DNA from: an uncultured Clostridia bacterium | GTDB taxonomy: Bacteria > Bacillota > Clostridia > Christensenellales > Borkfalkiaceae | DNA: 9,924 bases | NCBI GenBank assembly: GCA_947632165.1 | Contig: CANROI010000039.1 | Coordinates: 1 to 9,924 of the forward strand | Reading direction: 5' to 3' | Notes under the pieces: model-generated | What the model was told of the DNA's origin: nothing | Seen by the model: only the letters and a program-made list of their open reading frames with translations | The model's database searches: none | In this document: one piece after another, positions 1-6,378 of the stretch | How the letters are laid out: every line of letters begins with the position of its first letter | Position numbering within the stretch: the first letter of the stretch is position 1 | Position numbers and translations under genes: made by a program

Positions 1-1955
1 AGTTTTGCGGAGAGGTCGTCCCGCATCGCTCTGCAATATTCGCGGCAGGCGGCGCGGAAGGTATAGGGCGAGGGGAACCGCAGGCGGATCGCGGCGAGCT
101 CCGCGTCCGTACATCCCCCGAGGCGGGACAAGAGCGCGCCCGCATACGGGATATCCTGCTCGGGATTATCGAGATAGGAGAGCCAATCGAGAATGAGACG
201 GGCCTCCCAAAAGTCGCAGAGGTTGACGCTCGCCGTCGTGGTGACCGGGATGTCGCGCGTGCTCAGGCAGGAGACGACCGCCTCCGCACACCCGCTGTTC
301 TTGCGCACGAGCACGGCGATGTCGCCGTAGGTTACCTTCTTCACGAGCCCCTTGTCGACGTCGAACCATTCGGATCCGACCTCCTCTTCGATGAGCTCCG
401 CGATCCGCTCGGCGACGGCGTCCCGCTGAGGACGGGGCTCCGTGAGCACGGAATAGACGCCGCGGCCCTCGGGTGCGCGTTCCTTCTCCGCCGCAACGAG
501 ATGAAAGCGCACCGCGCCGTCGTGTTCGCCGTAGCGCTCGCCGCCCTGCATCGGCAGATAGTCCGCGCCGCAGCTCTCCTGCGTCATGGCGCGCGTAAAG
601 ACGCGGTTGACGGCCTCGAGGATCGCGGGCGCGCTGCGGAAATTGCGCGAGAGCGGGAGCGTTGCAAACTCCTTGGCCTTTTTGAGGAAGTACTCCGAGC
701 GGCCGCCGCGGAAGCCGTAGATTGCCTGCTTGGCGTCTCCGACGAGAAAGACTTCGCCGCCGCTCAGAAGGGAGAGGATGCGCTCCTGCGCGGGATTCAC
801 ATCCTGATATTCGTCCACGAACACATAGCGGTATTTGCCGCGGACGGCGGCGCGCGCGCCGTCGTCCTCCAGCACCCTGAGCGCGCAATGCTCGAGGTCG
901 TTGTAGTCGAGCACGCCCGCCTCCCGCTTCAGACGGTCGTAGATCCCGTCGAAGCGCAGGATCAGACGGGAGAGCGCGCGGGCGGTCTCCTGCCCGTTCT
1001 CATAGCGCAGGCGCTCCGTCTCCTCCGATTCGAAGGAGGCGAGCTCCCCATAGAGCTTTTTCATCGCACCCGTGAGCGAGCGCTGCAGGAGGAGTTTGGA
1101 GCGCAGTTTTTCCTCCGTTCCGGCGTTGATCGTGGGCGACCGCGTGAAGGATAGAGGCTCGCGCGCGGCGGCGCTCCGCTCGAAGAGCGTACCCGAGGAG
1201 ATCCGCTCCGCCGCGGCCGCCAATTCGTTGCAGATCGCAAGCGCCTTCGGGCAATGCTCCGAAAAAAAGGGAGCGAGCTCTTCGGCACAGGCGCGGATGC
1301 TGCGGGCGCGGGCGCCGTATTCTTCGGCGAGATAGGAGACGATCCCCCCGAATCCCTCAAATGAGCCGGTCTGTTCGAGGAGGACGCGGTAATCCGCCTT
1401 GAGGCGCGCCTTCGCGTAGAGCTTCAGGACGAGCTTTTTGAGCTCCGCGTCCTTCTTCTTCCGGAAGTAGACGGCAAGCAGCCGCCCGAATGCCTCGTCG
1501 TGCTCGCCGTAGAGCTGTTCGAAGGCCTCGTCCATCGCGCGGGAGGAGAGAAGCGTTCCCTCCGCGTCGTCGGGAGAAATCACGCGGAATGCGGGGGATA
1601 CGTCCGCCAAATAAAAGTAGGTGCGGACGAGCCGCGAGCAGAACGCGTGGACGGTGGAAATATCCGCCAAGGGGAGCCGCGCGAGCTGTTCTTTGAGGCG
1701 CAGCCGCTCCTCCCCCTCGCTCTTGCCGATCTTGCGGAGCAGCGCGGTGCGCAGCCGTTCCCGCATCTGGGCGGCCGCTTTGTTCGTATAGGTCACGCAG
1801 AGGGTGCTCCGCACATCCGCGCCCGAGAGGATGAGGGAGACGAGCCGTTCGATCATGACGAACGTCTTGCCGCTGCCCGCCGAAGCGGATACGATGACCT
1901 CGCCGCGCGAAGAGATCGCGCGGGCCTGTTCTTCGGTGAAAGTCGGCTCGCTCAT
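1..1955 (-). CDS. addA: ATP-dependent helicase/nuclease subunit A, AddA (partial, C-terminal part beyond left edge)
   Basis: UvrD/SF1A helicase of the AddAB complex, which unwinds and degrades double-strand DNA ends in the cytoplasm to load RecA. About 651 codons are visible, open throughout, against roughly 1200 in full family members. The start ATG (1953-1955) has GAAGGGGG seven bases upstream. Residues 24-31 are the Walker A loop (ASAGSGKT), followed by a TYTNKAA motif. The Walker B/motif II VDEYQD lies around 380-385, VGDAKQAIYGFRG at 405-417, and motif IV NFRS at 438-441. DIAVLVRKN of the second helicase core follows. The last helicase motifs and the C-terminal RecB-type nuclease domain lie outside the window, so its nuclease cannot be judged. 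The ATG overlaps the addB stop as ATGA, which implies translational coupling and equal expression. Identification rests on motifs and gene order. Confidence 0.96.
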   Translation of the reverse strand, partial: MSEPTFTEEQARAISSRGEVIVSASAGSGKTFVMIERLVSLILSGADVRSTLCVTYTNKAAAQMRERLRTALLRKIGKSEGEERLRLKEQLARLPLADISTVHAFCSRLVRTYFYLADVSPAFRVISPDDAEGTLLSSRAMDEAFEQLYGEHDEAFGRLLAVYFRKKKDAELKKLVLKLYAKARLKADYRVLLEQTGSFEGFGGIVSYLAEEYGARARSIRACAEELAPFFSEHCPKALAICNELAAAAERISSGTLFERSAAAREPLSFTRSPTINAGTEEKLRSKLLLQRSLTGAMKKLYGELASFESEETERLRYENGQETARALSRLILRFDGIYDRLKREAGVLDYNDLEHCALRVLEDDGARAAVRGKYRYVFVDEYQDVNPAQERILSLLSGGEVFLVGDAKQAIYGFRGGRSEYFLKKAKEFATLPLSRNFRSAPAILEAVNRVFTRAMTQESCGADYLPMQGGERYGEHDGAVRFHLVAAEKERAPEGRGVYSVLTEPRPQRDAVAERIAELIEEEVGSEWFDVDKGLVKKVTYGDIAVLVRKNSGCAEAVVSCLSTRDIPVTTTASVNLCDFWEARLILDWLSYLDNPEQDIPYAGALLSRLGGCTDAELAAIRLRFPSPYTFRAACREYCRAMRDDLSAK

Positions 1956-4900
1956 TCCTTTTCCCCCTTCTCGCGGCGGACGATCTCCGCGATCTCCGCG
2001 CTGCCGATCCCGCGCTCCTTGCGGGGCTCGCCCACGAATCCGCACAGCGACTTGAATTTACAGTAAGTGCAGGCGCCGGTGTACGGCGACGGCGCGATGT
2101 TCCCCCGCCGCATCTCGTTCTCGGCGCGCGCGCTGACGAGCACGCCGTAATCGAGAAAGTCCTTGAAATCCTGCAGTTTCATGCCCTTTTCGGAACAGCT
2201 GCCGAGCTTTCCGTCGAAAAATTCGCTCTTTTCGCCCGCCGCCAGCGAGCGGTCCATGCGGGAGACGACCTCGTCGTCGGCGCAGTAAAAGCCGCTCATG
2301 CGGTACTTGACCTCGCCCTCTTTGGTAAAGCTCTCCGCCGCGGGGAAATAGAACGCGCCCGCGGGCGTCCTCCCCTCCGCCGCCGCACGCAGGTAGAGTT
2401 CGAGCTGCAGTTTCCTGCCCGTGTAATAGGCGCCGAGCGTATCGTCGATCGTGCCCGTCTTATAGTCGATGACGCGGACAAACCCGTCCGAACTGTCGAT
2501 GCGGTCGGTCTTGCCCGAGAGGAGCAGTTCGGGGATGCCGACGGGGGCCTCCGTCTTCTCCACCCGGAAGGCGGAGCCCCTAAGCTGCGTGAAGGCGACA
2601 ACGGTCACTTCCGCCGCCTCTTCAACGAGCCTTTGCCCCGTGTAGACGCCCGCCGCCGTATCCGAGAGCGCCGCAAAGCGGCTCGAAATGAGCGAACTGC
2701 CGATCCCGCGCGCGAGCGCGCGGCACTCCTCTTCGCCCGAAAGCTCGTTGAAATGCACGGCGCATTGCTCGAGCACGGTGTGCACGAAGGTGCCCGTCTC
2801 GGTGTCGAGCACGGGACGCTCCTCCCGCTCGCGCAGTTTCAGGGCGCGGGCGGCAAACCCGCGGTAGGGGCACTCGAAATATCCCTCGAGCAGGGTTGGC
2901 GACACGGCGCCCGAAAAATAGAGTTCGCCCGCGGCGGGAACGGAGGGCTTTCCGCCCCCTCCGAGGAGCCCGTCCGCCTCGCCCTCCCCGTTCAGGAGCG
3001 CGTAGAGCGCCGAAAATTCCTCTGTATCGTTCTCCCGTCCGCGCTCATAGCCCTCCTTCAGGGAGAGCAGCTTGAGCGCAGCGGGCAATTCTTCGCAGCA
3101 ATCATAGGGGAAGAACTCGGGCATGGGCGGCATTTCGAAGAGCGCCTCGGCATACTGCAGCACCTCTCCCCGCTCCGCGTCCTCGTTGCCGCGGCGGAGC
3201 GGAGCGCTCAGATAGAGCGCCTCGGTAAATGAGCAGAGGTTGAGCGCCAACGTCTCCCGCGCGCGGGCGTTGACCTCGGCGATCGCGGGTTCGATCTCCA
3301 CCTTGAGCGCCGCCAGCCGCCCCATCTCGCCGTCCGTGATGACGGCGGTATCCTGCGCGGTGCGCGGCAGGGCGTCCGTGAGCCCCGTCGCAAAGAGAAT
3401 GGGCACCCGCTCGAAGCGGCTCTCCGTCGCGTCCCCCACGAACACCGCGTCCGCGGACTGCGGGATCATCGCGATCGCGAGCGCCTCGAGCCCGCTCTTG
3501 AACGTATCGTAAAATTCCCGCGCGGTGAAGGTCCTCTCACCCGCCAGCGCTTCGATCTCCGCAAGCACCCCCTCGAGGGGCGCCGGATCGAGAAATTCGG
3601 CCTCCGCGCCCGTGAAATATCCCTTGAGCTCCTCGGTGACCCGTTCCCCGCCGACGAGCGCATAGAGCGCGCGCACGCCCTCCGTATAGGCGCGGCCCTT
3701 GCCCTTGCGCGGGAAGAGCGCAAGCGACGAGAGCATCCGCTCGCGGCAAGCGACGAGTTCCTCGCGGAAATAGCCCTTTACGGCGTCGCCTTCCTTGATC
3801 TCCCGCCGCACCGCGCCGCGGTAACCGCCGTAGCGGAGCAGATAGTTGCGGTAATTATCCCCCCTGCCGAAGTAGACGTTCGCGGCGATCGCGTCCGCCT
3901 CATCGGGCAATACGCCGTCGGAGACGGCGAGCAGTACGCTCAGCGCAAACGCGCAGAAGGGATGTTCGGAGAACGCCCGCTTCCGGTCCGCAAAGAAGGG
4001 GATCCGGTAGGCGGAGAACGCCTTTTCGAGGGGCAGAAGGCTCTCCTCGTCTGCGATCAGCACCGCGATGTCGCGGAACCGCGCCCCTTCGGCGACATGT
4101 TTTTTGATGAGCGCCGCCACCTTTTCGAACTCCCGCGCCTCGTCCTCCGCGGAAAAACGGCGGATCGTCTGCACGGGGCGGGGCGGCTCGGAGAACCGTT
4201 CGGGAGAGAACAGCCCCTCCGAAAGGGCGAGCGCGTCCCCCTCGAGGGAGCTCTTCACCATGGACGAGCGGGCGGGCGCGCACTCCTCCGCAACGCGGCG
4301 GAACGCACGCGCCGCCGTATTGGTATAAAATCCCGTTCTGCCCGCGAGAAAGATGCCCGTCACCTGCGCCGCATGGCCGATCGCCGCGCGCACGCCCTCG
4401 AGCGCCTGCCGCGTGAAGGATTGGAACCCGAAAAAGATCACATTGACCCCCAAAAGCCCGCCCGAAGAGAGCTTTTCGGGCAGGAGGGAGAGGTATCCGC
4501 TCTCGTCGAGGAGCTTCAGTTCTTTGAGGCGGGCGGTGTAGCACTCGAGCAGGAGCGCGAGGTCGAGGAGCTTCCCTTTAAGCGTGCCCTCCGTCTCCTC
4601 CGCGCTCGCCCGCAGCATCATGGCGTCGACGCGCGAGGCGGAGAGCTGGGCGATCGTCTCATAGACCGCCTGTGCGGCGCGCTCGCGGAAGAAGACGAGC
4701 TCCTTTTCGTGCGCGCGGATGAGAGCGGCGATCTCCATGACCGAGCCCTGTTTGGAAAGCACCCGCGGCCCGGAGAGATAGCGCGCAAACGTCGTCACCT
4801 CCGTCAAAAGGGTGCCGCCGAGATGCGCCAAAACGGCGCGCTCCGCCAAAAGCGTGAGCCTGTCCTCGCAGAAGATGAGCGTTTTTTCGCCGCGCGCTTC

Positions 4901-4972
4901 GTTTGCCTCCGTCTGCGCGCGCAGGGCGGCAAGCGCGTCGTCGAGCGTGGGCGCGCCGATGATCTTTGTCAT
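1952..4972 (-). CDS. addB: ATP-dependent helicase/deoxyribonuclease subunit B, AddB
   Basis: Second subunit of AddAB, which degrades the 5'-ended strand and holds the iron-sulfur fold. It has 1006 residues from the chosen ATG, somewhat shorter than the roughly 1150 of Bacillus AddB. The nuclease motif is visible as D823 (GKTDRID), D836 and K838 (IDYKTG), with the upstream histidine motif GTFVHTVLEQ. Four cysteines match the AddB iron-sulfur staple: C701 (ECPYRG) and C968, C971, C977 (CTYCKFKSLC). Mid-protein blocks such as FRDIAVLIAD and IPFFADRKRAFSEHPF resemble Bacillus AddB. The N-terminus reads MTKIIGAPTLDDA and has no GxxGxGKT loop, so ATP binding there is probably lost. An ATG 21 bases further upstream (4991-4993) has no ribosome site, whereas the ATG at 4972 has GAGG four bases away. 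First gene of addBA. Confidence 0.95.
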   Translation of the reverse strand: MTKIIGAPTLDDALAALRAQTEANEARGEKTLIFCEDRLTLLAERAVLAHLGGTLLTEVTTFARYLSGPRVLSKQGSVMEIAALIRAHEKELVFFRERAAQAVYETIAQLSASRVDAMMLRASAEETEGTLKGKLLDLALLLECYTARLKELKLLDESGYLSLLPEKLSSGGLLGVNVIFFGFQSFTRQALEGVRAAIGHAAQVTGIFLAGRTGFYTNTAARAFRRVAEECAPARSSMVKSSLEGDALALSEGLFSPERFSEPPRPVQTIRRFSAEDEAREFEKVAALIKKHVAEGARFRDIAVLIADEESLLPLEKAFSAYRIPFFADRKRAFSEHPFCAFALSVLLAVSDGVLPDEADAIAANVYFGRGDNYRNYLLRYGGYRGAVRREIKEGDAVKGYFREELVACRERMLSSLALFPRKGKGRAYTEGVRALYALVGGERVTEELKGYFTGAEAEFLDPAPLEGVLAEIEALAGERTFTAREFYDTFKSGLEALAIAMIPQSADAVFVGDATESRFERVPILFATGLTDALPRTAQDTAVITDGEMGRLAALKVEIEPAIAEVNARARETLALNLCSFTEALYLSAPLRRGNEDAERGEVLQYAEALFEMPPMPEFFPYDCCEELPAALKLLSLKEGYERGRENDTEEFSALYALLNGEGEADGLLGGGGKPSVPAAGELYFSGAVSPTLLEGYFECPYRGFAARALKLREREERPVLDTETGTFVHTVLEQCAVHFNELSGEEECRALARGIGSSLISSRFAALSDTAAGVYTGQRLVEEAAEVTVVAFTQLRGSAFRVEKTEAPVGIPELLLSGKTDRIDSSDGFVRVIDYKTGTIDDTLGAYYTGRKLQLELYLRAAAEGRTPAGAFYFPAAESFTKEGEVKYRMSGFYCADDEVVSRMDRSLAAGEKSEFFDGKLGSCSEKGMKLQDFKDFLDYGVLVSARAENEMRRGNIAPSPYTGACTYCKFKSLCGFVGEPRKERGIGSAEIAEIVRREKGEKE

Positions 4973-4976
4973 ATAA

Positions 4977-4980
4977 CCTC
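4977..4980 (-). promoter_or_regulatory. addB ribosome binding site (decides start)
   Basis: On the minus strand GAGG precedes the ATG at 4970-4972 by four bases (GAGGTTATATG). The in-frame ATG at 4991-4993 has no purine-rich site before it and lies next to a hairpin arm. This favours the shorter N-terminus starting MTKIIG. The short spacing makes it a moderate site. Confidence 0.6.
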
Positions 4981-4992
4981 GGGGACCGTGCA

Positions 4993-5009
4993 TGCGCCGC
5001 TTCGGCGCA
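4993..5009 (-). other. hairpin in the addB mRNA leader
   Basis: A perfect 7-bp inverted repeat, TGCGCCG and CGGCGCA, surrounds a 3-base centre. It lies between the predicted addB transcription start (about 5028) and the ribosome site. No U-run follows, so it is not an intrinsic terminator. It could stabilise the leader or modulate translation. The role is inferred only. Confidence 0.5.
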
Positions 5010-5034
5010 CGACGGGGAAAAATTTTCTGAAACC

Positions 5035-5043
5035 ATTATAGCA
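5035..5043 (-). promoter_or_regulatory. extended -10 promoter for addBA
   Basis: Read on the minus strand, TGC-TATAAT is a consensus -10 box with the TG extension that can compensate for a poor -35. The -35 position (around 5058-5064) reads CGAAAT or GCGAAA and does not match TTGACA. Predicted transcription start is near 5028, giving a leader of about 55 bases before the addB ATG. It faces away from the promoter at 5084-5112. Confidence 0.65.
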
Positions 5044-5083
5044 TACTTTTTACAAAAATTTCGCTTATTTTCGACGATTTGTT

Positions 5084-5112
5084 TTTACAAACCGAAAATT
5101 TTATGTTATAAT
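5084..5112 (+). promoter_or_regulatory. sigma-A-type promoter of the lipoprotein gene
   Basis: TTTACA at 5084-5089, a 17-base spacer, and the consensus TATAAT at 5107-5112. Transcription should begin around 5118-5120, which gives a short leader of about 25 bases. A small inverted repeat, TTTGTTTTTACAAA (5078-5091), overlaps the -35 box, and CGAAAATTTT lies in the spacer. Either could bind a regulator, but neither is a known operator. Confidence 0.8.
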
Positions 5113-5131
5113 GACGGAAAACTCGGTAAGG

Positions 5132-5136
5132 AAGGA
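5132..5136 (+). promoter_or_regulatory. ribosome binding site of the lipoprotein gene (decides start)
   Basis: AAGGA lies seven bases before the ATG at 5144, within a longer purine run AAGGAAGGA (5128-5136). The only earlier in-frame ATG, at 5111, begins inside the TATAAT box and so would not be transcribed. This settles the start at 5144. Confidence 0.85.
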
Positions 5137-5143
5137 CCCCCTC

Positions 5144-6115
5144 ATGAAGAAATACGGGTTTGCGGGCTTGCTCGCCCTGCCTGCGCTCCTGCTCGCGGGA
5201 TGCGCGACGGTGATCCAGCCCCTCTCTTTCAGCGCCAATTGGAGAAGAAACACCGCGCTCGGCGGAGACGTTGCGGGCACGCATGAAACGCTCGAATATG
5301 AGCTGTCCTTCGAGAGCACCCCGCGGAACGGCTATTCGGTCTCCTATACCGAAGGCACGCTCAAAACGGAGCTCAAAAACGACACGGTCACGGCAGACGG
5401 CGAGCGGAAGAACGGCTACGTCTACACGACCGAACTCAACGTCTCGGTCCAATTCACGGTGGACGGCAAATCGGGCGAAGTGTTCCGCGACAAGGTGACG
5501 AGCCGCACGGAGTTCCTCACCGTGGAAGAGAGCCTCTGCCCCATCCGCAGCGAGAAGCAGGTGACCGCGCACACCCCCTTGGACTATCCCCTCGCCGTGG
5601 AGAGCGCCTATACGCTGACCGAATATTCCTGTTCGGTGGAGTATACCTCCGAAAAGAACAACGTCGTCGGGGCAAGAGCGACGACGCGCACAGACGGCAA
5701 AGAGACCGTCCGTGAATACGACCTGAGCGGCAGCGGCACCTTCCTCGACAACGAGACGATCCTCTTCGCGCTCCGCAGCCAGACCTTCGCCTCCGCCGTC
5801 GCCTTCCGCACGATCAACCCCGTTTCGGGCTCGGACCGCGCCGCGATCGCGATGACCACCGTCCCGAGAGAGGTCACGCGGGAAGTGCAGATCGAGACGG
5901 AAGAAGGCGAGCTCAAGGAGAGTATTCCGTGCGTCTCGGTCGCCGTATACTACAACGGGAGCCGCTCGGGCCAGCGCCAGACCGTTATCTATGCGAAGAA
6001 GAGCAACTCGTCCGACAACACCTACCGCAATGCGCCCGTCTATATCGAATCCCCCATCGTCTATAACCTCGGCATCCTGAAATACACCCTCGTGAGGGCG
6101 GATTTCTCCGACTGA
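5144..6115 (+). CDS. putative lipoprotein of unknown function
   Basis: 323 residues with a classic lipoprotein signal peptide: MKKYGF, then a hydrophobic stretch (residues 7-19) ending in the lipobox L17-A18-G19-C20. The mature protein should be lipidated at C20 and held on the outer face of the membrane. The remaining ~300 residues are polar and rich in Thr, Ser, Glu, Val and Tyr in alternating patterns such as ELSFEST and VYTTELNVSVQFTV. This suggests an all-beta secreted domain. Three further cysteines occur in ESLCPIR, YSCSVEY and SIPCVSV. No second membrane segment or catalytic motif is recognised. It has its own promoter divergent from addBA and is followed by a strong hairpin, so it looks monocistronic. 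A substrate-binding or envelope role is possible but not supported by any motif. Confidence is high for the gene, low for function. Confidence 0.88.
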   Translation: MKKYGFAGLLALPALLLAGCATVIQPLSFSANWRRNTALGGDVAGTHETLEYELSFESTPRNGYSVSYTEGTLKTELKNDTVTADGERKNGYVYTTELNVSVQFTVDGKSGEVFRDKVTSRTEFLTVEESLCPIRSEKQVTAHTPLDYPLAVESAYTLTEYSCSVEYTSEKNNVVGARATTRTDGKETVREYDLSGSGTFLDNETILFALRSQTFASAVAFRTINPVSGSDRAAIAMTTVPREVTREVQIETEEGELKESIPCVSVAVYYNGSRSGQRQTVIYAKKSNSSDNTYRNAPVYIESPIVYNLGILKYTLVRADFSD

Positions 6116-6130
6116 GACCGGAAACAAGAA

Positions 6131-6169
6131 GAGCCGCCCCGCGCTTTTGAAAAAAGCGCGGGGCGGCTC
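6131..6169 (+). terminator. strong hairpin after the lipoprotein gene, possible terminator without U-tract
   Basis: Arms 6131-6148 and 6152-6169 are perfect 18-bp complements (GAGCCGCCCCGCGCTTTT and its reverse complement) around GAA. It starts 15 bases after the lipoprotein stop codon, which suits a 3' end. On the plus strand the sequence after the stem is CGAAAAGTC, so there is no U-run. On the minus strand the following bases, TTCTTGTTTC, are T-rich. It may stop transcription less efficiently, protect the mRNA 3' end, or act in the opposite direction. Confidence 0.5.
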
Positions 6170-6184
6170 GAAAAGTCACAGACC

Positions 6185-6246
6185 ATATCTTTTGCGAGAA
6201 AACAGCGAGGAATTTTCCCCACTGTTTTCTCGTACACGGAAGATAT
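6185..6246. repeat. compound two-tier inverted repeat
   Basis: Outer arms ATATCTT (6185-6191) and AAGATAT (6240-6246) enclose inner arms CGAGAAAACAG (6195-6205) and CTGTTTTCTCG (6222-6232). Both tiers are perfect. In RNA the inner stem could extend to 13 bp with a G-U and a U-A pair. The apical segment is 16 bases and contains GAATTTTCCCC. No U-run follows directly, and TTTTTT appears only at 6260-6265. It could be a structured leader or 3' RNA, or the trace of a small mobile repeat. Confidence 0.6.
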
Positions 6247-6261
6247 TGATCCATGTACATT

Positions 6262-6303
6262 TTTTCGAAAATTTTCGGCCGAACCGAAAACCCCGTGCGG
6301 GGT
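6262..6303. repeat. nested palindrome cluster of TTTTCG/CGAAAA words
   Basis: Overlapping perfect symmetries: TTTTCGAAAA (6262-6271), CGAAAATTTTCG (6266-6277), TTCGGCCGAA (6274-6283), and TTTTCGG paired with CCGAAAA (6272-6278, 6284-6290). Then follows ACCCC-GTGC-GGGGT (6290-6303). The first four share bases and are mutually exclusive as RNA stems. As DNA they look like a tandem operator. They lie upstream of the ABC operon. Confidence 0.5.
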
Positions 6304-6330
6304 CATAAAATCGGCGAATCGAAAACAAAC

Positions 6331-6336
6331 TATAAA
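6331..6336 (+). promoter_or_regulatory. weak candidate -10 box for the ABC operon
   Basis: TATAAA lies 42 bases before the ATPase start. At 16-18 bases upstream no TTGACA-like box can be read (AAATCG and neighbours) and there is no TG extension. If real, it would need an activator or another sigma factor. No better promoter was seen in the spacer. Confidence 0.25.
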
Positions 6337-6339
6337 AGA

Positions 6340-6355
6340 CGGACGGGAGCGTCCG
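6340..6355 (+). other. small hairpin just upstream of the ABC ATPase ribosome site
   Basis: CGGACG and CGTCCG form a 6-bp perfect stem around GGAG. It lies downstream of the weak -10 box and ends 14 bases before GGTGA, the likely ribosome site at 6370-6374. It could influence translation initiation. It may also be chance in GC-rich sequence. Confidence 0.35.
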
Positions 6356-6378
6356 CTTGCGTGAGGACGGGTGAAATA

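Larger units (their letters stand above)
6116..6378. other. 263-base intergenic region dense in inverted repeats
   Basis: No gene is supported here. The reading frame continuing upstream of the ABC ATPase into this region has an ATG at 6253 but no ribosome site, and its residues before 6379 do not resemble ABC proteins. The region holds, in order, an 18-bp hairpin, a compound inverted repeat, a nested palindrome cluster, a weak -10-like box and a small hairpin, each listed separately. It is richer in A and T than the flanking genes, as expected of regulatory DNA. Confidence 0.7.

Noticed and set aside
3962..5041. A 359-codon open frame on the plus strand opposite addB
   Set aside because: It runs through the addB promoter and leader, has biased composition (Arg, Glu, Leu) and no motif. 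addB is clearly the real gene.
5036..6127. A 363-codon open frame on the minus strand opposite the lipoprotein gene
   Set aside because: GC-rich codons leave long shadow frames. Its predicted protein is arginine- and valine-rich without recognisable motifs, and the plus strand has a promoter, ribosome site and lipobox.
6266..6330. SOS (LexA) box candidate from the CGAAC and CGAA words
   Set aside because: No matching GTTCG half-site lies at the right distance, so neither CGAAC-N4-GTTCG nor a close variant is present.
6253..6378. N-terminal extension of the ABC ATPase from the ATG at 6253
   Set aside because: No ribosome site precedes it. The 42 residues do not resemble ABC proteins, and the extension would cover the palindrome cluster. 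ATG 6379 gives the family-typical start.
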